From: Sthenelais limicola
Lineage: Eukaryota; Annelida; Polychaeta; Phyllodocida; Sigalionidae
NCBI GenBank assembly: GCA_942159475.1
Contig: OW804102.1
Location: 35,532,873-35,596,872, forward strand
DNA: 64,000 nt
Direction: 5' to 3'
In this document: positions 56,143-64,000 of the stretch, one piece after another
Position numbering within the stretch: position 1 is the first letter of the stretch
How the letters are laid out: each line of letters opens with the position of its first letter
Notes under the pieces: model-generated
Seen by the model: only the letters and a program-made list of their open reading frames with translations
Database searches by the model: none
Told to the model about the DNA's origin: nothing
Made by a program: the position numbers and the translations under genes

Positions 56143-56922
56143 TCACTTAACTCGTCCCCACTCATCAACTCTGTTCCCACCCACAATGATGTATATATTT
56201 TCAACTAGCCTTCTTTCCTTTATAGGCATTCATTTGTTAGGGGGCACGCTAATACGATGCCATGGACAGTATTATTTAGCTTCCCTATTAGCACATATAC
56301 ATGACAAAGGCGGTCAAGATCACCTAATTATATGTGTACACACAGGCATACCTGTAGGTTGTGGGGTCGCTGCTTTCTATAGAAAGCGTGCATAGCATGT
56401 TCGCCTGAAAAGGTGTTTATGAGTCCCAGAGTCTGAAAATGGACTATACTTTCTACATTTGTTTAGGCTTGGAAATCACAACTTTATTATATTGTTGGAG
56501 TGGGAATTAATGTTATTCATTATTTGACCACTGGGAGGAAGAGGGGGAGATGATTGGTTGCTGGGGGCCGATTTGTCCCAGAGTTGTTCTAAGTTAGGCT
56601 CAATTACATAGTCCATTCCAATGGTCTGCTATCAGGGGTAGGGCGGCAGCTAGCACAGAAGAGGGACTTAGCAATATAAGTTACTTAAGTAGAAAAGGTA
56701 CTCGTGACCTTGGGGTTCAGATGGCTCGGCCTGCGCTCAATCTAGTCAGACATCAGAGAAGAGGAATATGGTTTTCAGCAAGGCTTTATTCTCCACACAC
56801 AGGCTCACATCATCATCCAAAGAATGGTCAAAAGGGAGTGACAATCTTACCTGGCCCACACTGGGCCTTATATACAAGATAAGCAATAAAATAGACATAA
56901 AGTAGGGAAGGGTGTTGACAGG
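56143..56922. other. Intergenic, no gene seen
   Basis: No motif or exon recognised. Confidence 0.4.
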
Positions 56923-57351
56923 TTAACCCATTCAGGACAGCGCCGCCAACATTGCATTATGCTTGACGACCAAGCGCGGGAAAAAGAACATTCAATTGAT
57001 GACGTCCTAAGTGAAATATACACATTACATTAGGACGACGCTTCACCACGTCCACTTTACTCCGGATGACGCACATTCTAATAACATCATGTACCTTAAG
57101 GATGGCCCCTTACGTCGCCACCACTAAACAACTTTGTTATTATGATGCTTTTTGGCACTACACGTCCTTTCCCACGGAGTGCTTTATAGCACTACGCGTC
57201 CTATGTATGGGAGTGCTTTTACGCACTACGTGTCCTACGCATGGGAGTGCTTTAAGGCAATAAGCGGCCAAACGCGTGGGAGTGACTTAAGGCAATACGC
57301 GGCCAAATGCATGGGAATGCTTTAAGGCAATACGCGGCCTGAATGGGTTAA
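56923..57351. mobile_element. TTAA-flanked non-autonomous element carrying a minisatellite
   Basis: It is bounded by TTAA on both sides (56923-56926 and 57348-57351), with inverted ends TTAACCCATTCAGG and CCTGAATGGGTTAA. TTAA target duplications are typical of piggyBac- and Kolobok-type DNA transposons. The right half is six imperfect ~34 base units (57155 to the end) containing 'gcactacgcgtcc' and 'gggagtgctttaa'. No transposase. Confidence 0.75.
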
Positions 57352-58258
57352 GTTGTTCCACCCATCCCATCTATCCACGGACGAGTTAAAGAAAGAGGTG
57401 TGGATAGATTTATGTATGGTGACATGTGGACTGAGTAATTTCCAAGAATCCGGGTCACAGAGGTCATTCCAACAAGGGAGACTCGTCTACCTTCCTGTAA
57501 CAATATCTACTGCTTAGCCCTTAGACTTTAGCACTATTACTCCCCGTTTACAAGGTTTTCCAGTACCTGTGTAAACTAACTATATCACTAAACCCCAAAA
57601 TATTATGAGAAAATCAACTTTTTTGCTATTATTTAAATGTAACCACCCCAGTGGTACTCAATCAAACCTAATATTTACTGAGTTTTACCCATTTAAACCA
57701 GAGGACAAGGTAGCTTAAATCTTGAAATGAACATGCAATAAACATATTAAACAAGTCTCCAAATAATGCTAGAAAGAAAGTGTTGGGGCGGGTGGAAGGA
57801 GTATTACCAAGACAAGTGTGTGGATTTAAACAAATAAGTATTGTAGACTATACTTTGTGACGTCACAAAACACTCTCAGTGCCCTCTTGTGCTAACCAGA
57901 CCTTTCAACTAAGCTTTCTGATTTGGAGCGAGTGAGCAACTATAAGTTAGACATAAATGGATGTAACAAAAATTGGGATCCATAGAGTTTGTTGTCCTGA
58001 AAGTGACCATGAACCCGTTTAGTGACCCATCAATTGTGCATAGCTATATCTAAAAGAACTCGGTAAAGGGAGAAACGTTTCGTGTTTCTTTTGTAAGAGA
58101 CCAAAATATTTCTTTATTAAACCATTTCATCCCTATATTACTTGCATAGATGAAAATGTAAAAAATGTCAGTTTGAAACTTGATTTTAAAACTATACTGT
58201 AAAATTTTGTTAAGAACTCTCATGATTTAACATTTTATGGTAGTAATTTCTCTTCTTT
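57352..58258. other. Intergenic, no gene seen
   Basis: AT-rich DNA without recognisable elements. Confidence 0.4.
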
Positions 58259-58373
58259 TAAGGACCTAGTCCGCTGAGCCGATTCTCATGCAATTCTCAT
58301 AGAATTTAGTGTAAAAGAGTCCTGTGCGGCGCAAATTCGCATGAGAATCGGCTTGGTGGACCAGGCCCTTTAG
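58259..58373. mobile_element. 115 bp foldback element, AAGGRCCTRGTCC family, copy 1
   Basis: The ends 'taaggacctagtccgctgag' and 'ggtggaccaggccctt' are inverted. 'ccgattctcatg' is mirrored by 'catgagaatcgg'. The same family is at 62131-62230. Confidence 0.7.
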
Positions 58374-59295
58374 TTTCTGTACAGGGAGGAGTGGAATGGT
58401 CAGATATAACTACACTCGACTTTGTCTTGTGCAGTTATAAATGACATCATCTCCTTCCTCAACCCTCAATGAATTAATCAGTACTTAAGGTATTGTTTAT
58501 ACTTTTCATAGTCAAAGATAGTGGCGTAATTGGCAATTTTATACAGTGATTCCTACGTCATTTAGATGTAACCTCCCAAAGAGGCTCCCTAGACGAAAAT
58601 GTTTAGTAATGTTGTAACTGGATAGCAAATGTAATTAATAATAAAAGGAGTTATTGGATCCCCGCTGAAACTGAAAGATATTATGCTTAATTGACTGATC
58701 GGCTTACCATATGCATACATATCATATCTGGAGACGCGATCATTCATAATGAAACAAATACATGCAGAAGGGGGAAAGGCTTGGGAAACTTAGCATAATC
58801 CATTAGTCGCGTCAACATGTAATGACTATTAGTGTAAATTATCAGTTAGCAAACAAACAATCAGCTTGAGGATACTCTAGGATTAACCTACCTGTTAGGG
58901 ACTAGCTCTCCCATCAACCTGCCCCACCCGATCCCCGCGCCATCTGTTCGCGCTTGCTGTAACTATAATTATTGATCTAGGCCTCAGGTAGTGGCTGAAG
59001 GATCAATACTAGGGATTCCCGCTATATATATTTTTTAAAGATTTTTTATTTTCGCACGTGTCAGAAAATGCAGACAGAAACTTCGCTTGAATTTAAGCGG
59101 TTTTCAAGGTTATCTGCGGTGAACTATATTGGATAAAACACAATCAATATTATCTGAAAAGGGAATTAAGTGTCATAAACGATAAATGTCTATTAAAGAA
59201 ATGTTGTTGCTATAGATTCGCTAAGTGATAGGAATATCATAATTGTTAATAGAAAATAAAGTTGCTATACAAAAAGTATCTTAACTATAGTAGCT
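58374..59295. other. Intergenic, no gene seen
   Basis: No supported coding sequence or recognisable element. Confidence 0.4.
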
Positions 59296-59649
59296 AATAG
59301 GGGATTTGCATGCCTTACTGCGCATGTCTACTGCAGTGCATGCTGGGATGGATTCTGTTGAAATCTGACATACACATATTTGGCAAAATTTTTATCGCAA
59401 ATTGCAACAATGTTTTCACCAATAGCAGTGCTTGTAAAACTGATCTATGAAAACCAAATGCATCATGGGAAATATGGGGACTTGCGTCATGGAAAAATGT
59501 ATAACATATATAGATGTTGACATTAGCCCATTGATAAATCTTCCATGCTGAACATGGTATGTTTTCCATAGGTTTTAGACTGTACCATTAATCCCATAAT
59601 TCCATGCGAATCTAGATTCAAAATGGCGGCTATGCAAATCCCCTATTAT
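59296..59649. mobile_element. 354 bp element with TAATAGGGGATTTGCAT inverted ends
   Basis: The left end TAATAGGGGATTTGCAT (59296-59312) is mirrored by ATGCAAATCCCCTATTA (59632-59648). The interior is non-coding and contains pairs such as 'tccatgctgaacatgg'. A truncated relative opens this window at 1-175. Confidence 0.75.
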
Positions 59650-60820
59650 TACCAGAAACATTATTAAGAAAAAGGCGGAATAAGCAGAAGATAAAAACAA
59701 CGTACAGAAACATAAGGGTTCTGACAGTAAAATAATCAAAACTGGCGTCTATAACCCGACAACAAGATAGTCCAAGCATTTTCAAACAATGTTAATCGAA
59801 AAATACACAATTGCTTTTTTTAATAGTACACTTTAGAAGCAATTTCCACCGAATCTCATAATTATATTTTCTAGACTGTCAAGCCTTTCGTGGAAAGAGA
59901 GGGCAGTTCAGTGACATTAACATAGAATAGAATAGAATAGAATAGAATAGATAATCTTTTATTTGTCCAAATGAAGTACAGTTACAGTGGGTTGTAGACA
60001 AATAGGTCGACATGCTTATGCATCGGATCTTTGTCCAATGTATATCTTCCAGCGGTTACCTTAATTTGGAATAATTTCTAGGATACTACCTAAACATAAT
60101 GGTTGAATAAAGAGTCGAGTGACTACATACAACAAAACCGTCCAAAAATGTATTAAATCCCAATATTTGTCATCCTTGTCTTTTTGGTATCTTTGAGGTG
60201 CCTTTTATAAATAAATAGTTAGACAGCCATATCTATATAGTTTGATAAAAAGAGGGAGAAAGTTCAGCTTCACAAATTATTTCTCTCTATTTTTGTGATC
60301 TGGACCAGATATGTATATACCAGCAGGCATACAGATAGCTGGTCAGACATACCAGTTGATAAACACATAGGTAGATTGGAGGATAGATGGATAGATGGAT
60401 AGATAGACCGACAGACAGAAAGGCAGGCAGACGCATGGTCATACTCAAAGACAGACACATCAACAGAGGACGAACAGAGACAGAGAGATATATGCGGGTC
60501 AGTTTCTTTTTCAAGTGTGCTATTTTGCCCAAATGTTATCTTCTTTAATAATTCATGCAAACTCATGATCTTAGTGCCATTTGATTCCTTCCTCCCGCTC
60601 GTTCATTCCAAATAATTTTTTTTCTACTTTAAATCAATATTTACACATTGAAAATGTCAAAAATCGACGTTTTCCCTCGTTTTCCCAATAACAACCTATT
60701 AACCATTAACAACTCATATATTGAGCAGATTTATCATTAAATCCAGATTATGGAAATACTTGTTTGCTATGAGCCAGTGACTTAATGGACAGATCTATAG
60801 ATATGAGTACAGAGTCACCC
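59650..60820. other. Intergenic with microsatellites
   Basis: (AATAG)n lies at 59922-59950 followed by 'ataatcttttatttgtcc', a reverse retroposon tail. A GATA/GACA-rich tract lies at 60375-60450. No gene seen. Confidence 0.55.
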
Positions 60821-60852
60821 AGTGCTGAGCGTCCGTAGGCGTATAGTAACCT

Positions 60853-60924
60853 TGCTTCCTATTGGTCGAGAGGGACGAGCAGGAGGACTATAAGACCGCC
60901 CACAAATGTGTCATTTGTCCATTT
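60853..60924 (+). promoter_or_regulatory. TATA/Inr core promoter with a CCAAT-box region
   Basis: The inverted CCAAT box in 'cctattggtcgag' (about 60857) lies ~30 bases before TATAAG (60889-60894). An initiator-like TCCATTT (60918-60924) is placed about 31 bases downstream of the TATA. The 17 bases 'gcttcctattggtcgag' also occur at about 2393. Spacing and motif quality make this a credible RNA polymerase II promoter. Confidence 0.6.
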
Positions 60925-61018
60925 TGAGTCCAGCTCCAACACTAACTGATAACACTTACTTCCTTCCCATCTTTCTTCTGTCACTTCAAAGTCTGTTAAC
61001 CACCGCAACTTTCTCAAG
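60921..61018 (+). other. Noncoding first exon of a gene extending rightwards
   Basis: About 98 bases from the predicted start to CTCAAG, followed by a perfect donor GTAAGT (61019-61024). It contains no ATG and is C/T-rich, as a 5' UTR exon would be. No convincing downstream coding exon was found before the window ends, so the coding part is probably beyond 64000. Confidence 0.55.
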
Positions 61019-61269
61019 GTAAGTGTTGACTTCTATTACTAATTTATAATTTCCTTCCGGGAAAGGCAGTGGTGAATATAAGGCCTCGGATATACAGGAA
61101 AGTTATACTTCAAATAACATCAAAAAGGGGCACTTCTGAGATTGTGGCTTGTTTTTATTCGCCACACGAATGTTTAGGGCAACATTATTAGGAGTTCTGT
61201 GGGAAATATTGTTGAATAATTGAGAATTAATTGAAGTAGGCCAACAGTCCAACGAACGTCATGACATTA

Positions 61270-61395
61270 TTAAGGCCCATTCACATCACAACGGCCGATT
61301 GGTGTACGGATACCGCACGGCAAAAAACACAATGATAAAGTATTACAGCCGGCAAGTATCGGCCGGCTGGTCGTGGTAATGTGAATGGACCTTAA
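61270..61395. mobile_element. 126 bp TTAA-flanked foldback element
   Basis: TTAA lies at both ends (61270-61273, 61392-61395). The inverted arms are AAGGCCCATTCACAT and ATGTGAATGGACCTT with one mismatch. The interior also pairs (cggccgattggtg / ccggccggctgg-like). It lies inside the presumed first intron of the 60.9 kb gene. Confidence 0.7.
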
Positions 61396-61792
61396 CGTGA
61401 ATTACAGATGGATAATTTTGAAGATATATTCACAAGAGTTCTTGTTTGGATAGGACCAAAGATACGCTATCTGATACGTTTACACACATTTATTAGCCCT
61501 GCCTTAAAAACACAAACTATAATAATAATAGATCTCTATTGTATGGTACATAGAGCTACATTATATGTTATTATAGCATCCATGGTACTAATGATCTCCA
61601 GGTTTTATAGCAATAATTTTGAAGTTTCGTCCCGAATAATGTTCGGACACCACATTCCTCATTCTGGCAATTGCCCCTTCACTTCCTTTCATCATTTGGT
61701 ACCTGATTATGTTTTACCGGACCGTTTAGTTCAGCTCTTAGGTCTTCCACTAACTCCTGGAGTAGTATACTACAATCTATTTGTGCCATACC

Positions 61793-62036
61793 ATATGGGT
61801 CATATTTTCAGAAAATGTAAAATTGACAGCTGTCCATATTTAGTAAATTCTGCTAAATTAGGCTGTAATTTGGTCAATACTAGGTAAATTCAAGTATATT
61901 CAGCGTTGCATTGATTCTAGCAATCTGTTTGGTTAGGTTGAACTGTATTTTGAACTTTATCTTCGTCTTAAATTCGGGTTATTTGAGAGGATCGGTGAAG
62001 GCGAATTGTACATTTCTGGCTACTTCACCCACATAT
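61793..62036 (+). mobile_element. MITE family 1 copy
   Basis: Full length with a diverged right end (catttctggctacttcaccc). Confidence 0.8.
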
Positions 62037-62090
62037 AGATCTGACACGGTGGGATTCGAACCCACAACCCACAACATTCATTTGTCAATA
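62037..62090 (-). mobile_element. tRNA-like SINE fragment
   Basis: On the minus strand 'gggttcgaatcccaccgtg' is a perfect polymerase III B box/T-arm. The 5' half of a tRNA is not recognisable, so this is a SINE remnant. Confidence 0.5.
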
Positions 62091-62130
62091 CTGATAGCGC
62101 AATTCACATGCCTCTGGGTCCTGTTGTATA

Positions 62131-62230
62131 AAGGGCCTAGCCCACTAAGCCTATTCTCATGCGATTTTGCGCCGCAGAGGACTCTTTTCCACTAAGTTCT
62201 GTGAGAATTGGCTTAGTGGACTAGGCCCTT
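62131..62230. mobile_element. 100 bp foldback element, AAGGRCCTRGTCC family, copy 2
   Basis: 'aagggcctagcccactaagc' mirrored by 'gcttagtggactaggccctt'. The interior 'gccgcagaggactctt' is the counterpart of 'aagagtcctgtgcggc' in copy 1. Confidence 0.75.
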
Positions 62231-62339
62231 AAACCAAGGAAAGAAAAATTGTGCATGTGAACCTGAACATTGTATAAACTAAGAAAAGGGAAAACTTGCA
62301 TGAAACATCCTACACTTTCCCCCTCCCTTCATTGTCTGT

Positions 62340-62583
62340 ATATGGGTCAGATTTTCAGAATATGTGCAATTCAACTTCGCCAATCCTCTCAAATAACCCA
62401 CATTTCAGACGAAAATAAAGTTCAAAATACAGTTCAACCTAACCAAACAGATTGCTAGAATCAGTGCAATGCCGAATATCCTCGAATTTACCTAGTATTG
62501 ACCAAATTGCAGCCCAATTTAGCAGAATTTACTAAATGTATACAGCAGTCAATTGTACATTTTCTGAAAATCTGACCCATATA
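62340..62583 (-). mobile_element. MITE family 1 reference copy
   Basis: A complete 244 bp copy. The inverted ends are ATATGGGTCAGATTTTCAG and its inverse CTGAAAATCTGACCCATAT, continuing imperfectly about 10 bases further. TA-rich flanks are compatible with a TA target, as in Tc1/mariner-type MITEs, but this is not proven. The interior is about 62% AT with conserved words 'gcattgattctagcaatctg' and 'ttgaactttattttcgtctg' and has no coding capacity. Confidence 0.9.
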
Positions 62584-63433
62584 GGCCATCTCTACAAGCT
62601 GGGGATTCCCCCTTTCCTATAGGAAGCGGAACATTCCTTCACCTGTGTACGGGTGAAGACATTTCCACAATTTTATCTTTTTAATTCGTTTTTATTCAGG
62701 TTGAGAGCTACATACATCATTCTTAGATTCAGTTCATTTCATAAAACAGCCCATCGGCTCACCATTGCGGTGGTCTTCCTCCAATCCCTGAGCTGACAAA
62801 GGAGATTTGTAATTTTAGTAGTATATTTTGATATTCAGTAAAACACTCGGTCTGAAAACAAAACTAACTAACCAAACAGAAAATCGAAATTATATACAGT
62901 ATACACTTCTAGTGAATTATAGGTATTGAGTAATAATACACACACACGTCAAAAAATCCTTTCCTTAGCTTAAACAACAGGCCCCAGAGTTAGGTCCAGA
63001 CCTCTGTGCTATCCCGCCCGTCACTATTTGAATGAAGCTTTAGCAGGTCTATATTTGACTATAGGTTTAACTCCTGATAGCTAAGAACTTCAAAAGACAT
63101 AACTGATTTGACAAGAATTGAATTCCTCTAATTTATGGACTGAACAAACATAAACTAAACTTAACGAATATATGTTGTAACATCAAAATAACTTTTAAAA
63201 TCTTAAATAAAATCAAACATGGGGCTAAAATGAGAGTTTATGAATTTGCATAATGTGCCTTTTTTCAATTGTCCTGTTGAGTTGATTGGTTAACAGGAGT
63301 GACTCAATTTCACTCGAGCTTCTCGCCTTGCATTTCCATTGGCTCGGCATAATAGGTTTTCTGCGCAGTATGCCATAACAATTATTGGATAATTGGAAGT
63401 ATTATGTTCGCGCAGTATTTATTTCCGTTATTT
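62584..63433. other. Intergenic, no gene seen
   Basis: 'cgtttttattcaggttgag' at about 62690 is a reverse retroposon tail. No exon or other element recognised. Confidence 0.45.
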
Positions 63434-63853
63434 GTGATTTGTGAGAGAAAAATGAGTCACAAGTCGTAAAAAAGGATTTTGAGATATCATCATATTTAAA
63501 AAGATGGAATCAAGCAGATTCTAATGATAGTAAATAGTAGGACATTAATTTTAATAAGCATTCCTATATTTTAAGTACTATATTTTTATTTTTGAAACAA
63601 AAGTGTGCAATATGTATAGGTGGTCATTAATTAGAAAGCAGCTAGATATGCTCTATAAGATGAACGTAGAAATACAGGATATAATTATTTAATACATTGT
63701 CTTGAAATTTGGTACATGTATTCATACAACTCTAAGCGGTCGATATCCTAATGATGAGACCATTCCTACAAAGGGATCTTGTGCATAATACACTTGGAAT
63801 AATACCTATTTTGCGACTTGTGACTCATTTCCCTGGAACACATATCACATTTC
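63434..63853 (-). mobile_element. MITE family 2 copy, both ends present
   Basis: Left 'tgtgatttgtgagagaaaaa' then 'tgagtcacaagtcg'. Right 'tgcgacttgtgactcattt' then 'ccctggaacacatatcaca'. About 420 bp, shorter than the 680 bp copy at 11247. Confidence 0.8.
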
Positions 63854-64000
63854 AGCGCACCTGCGTGGAAATAAATCATGCGCAAAAGGTATAAAAGTAT
63901 TGCTGCGCGAATTTAAATCCGCGTGAAAAGGTGTCGGAGCACTTAGTGCGCGGAAATTTATCTGCGCGAAAATAAATACGTTTACAGTATATTGTTATTA

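Noticed and set aside
57155..57351. CRISPR-like direct repeats
   Set aside because: The units are contiguous, without unique spacers, lie inside a TTAA-flanked transposon and are in eukaryotic DNA. This is a minisatellite.
61408..61887. 159-codon frame starting MDNFEDIF after 'gaattacag'
   Set aside because: The preceding sequence is the end of a TTAA foldback and lacks a pyrimidine tract. The C-terminal part is translated MITE family 1 sequence. No domain recognised.
62037..62090. Possible functional tRNA gene
   Set aside because: A perfect B box is present, but no acceptor stem, D arm or anticodon arm can be drawn around it. A SINE fragment is more likely.

Overview
This window is repeat-rich eukaryotic DNA, AT-rich, with spliced genes and many transposon copies. 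It comes most plausibly from an ambulacrarian invertebrate such as an echinoderm. The lineage clue is a small two-exon gene at 781-2075 that encodes a secreted six-cysteine peptide of the eclosion-hormone type, a family known from arthropods and echinoderms. The lineage call is an inference, because nothing else here fixes the species.

Layout. 1-175: truncated end of a short inverted-repeat element. 781-2513: eclosion-hormone-like gene. 4110-4190: Penelope-like hammerhead-ribozyme remnant, minus strand. 7440-10680: decayed LINE whose 3' UTR is split by a 1.88 kb element with 11 bp inverted ends. 11247-17617: two terminal-inverted-repeat (TIR) MITE families, a CpG-rich promoter-like patch near 14.3 kb and an unusual foldback element at 17.25 kb. 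20196-24428: three nearly identical tandem units of about 1.41 kb, each with a candidate terminal exon, a poly(A) signal and a CCAAT/TATA promoter-like block. 24683-29535: a 4.85 kb element with long inverted arms made of ~152 bp monomers, around a broken multidomain gene with PIN-like acidic motifs and a C-terminal cysteine cluster. 30-46 kb: MITEs, a tRNA-derived SINE fragment, simple repeats, a 196 bp direct duplication, an LTR-retrotransposon 5' end (LTR, primer-binding site, start of gag) on the minus strand at 40.8-41.9 kb, and a 'CCACTGG' foldback family at 43.0-44.2 kb. 46.6 kb: a near-complete foldback of 210 bp. 47434-51654: a structurally complete Ngaro/DIRS-type tyrosine-recombinase retrotransposon with split direct repeats. 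52794-54270: two 5'-truncated LINE copies head to tail. 55-64 kb: more MITEs, a TTAA-flanked element containing a minisatellite, and a TATA/Inr promoter with a noncoding first exon and a perfect splice donor at 60.92-61.02 kb.

The only confident host coding gene is the neuropeptide-like gene. The 60.9 kb promoter points to a second gene running off the right edge, and the 1.41 kb tandem array may hold a third. The autonomous-looking unit is the Ngaro element: its Gag, RT and tyrosine recombinase would make a circular DNA intermediate and integrate it without an integrase, and its split repeats supply the template for completing the ends. Two MITE families account for most of the dispersed repeats, with twelve recognisable copies of one family alone. 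No rRNA gene, functional tRNA gene or CRISPR array was seen.
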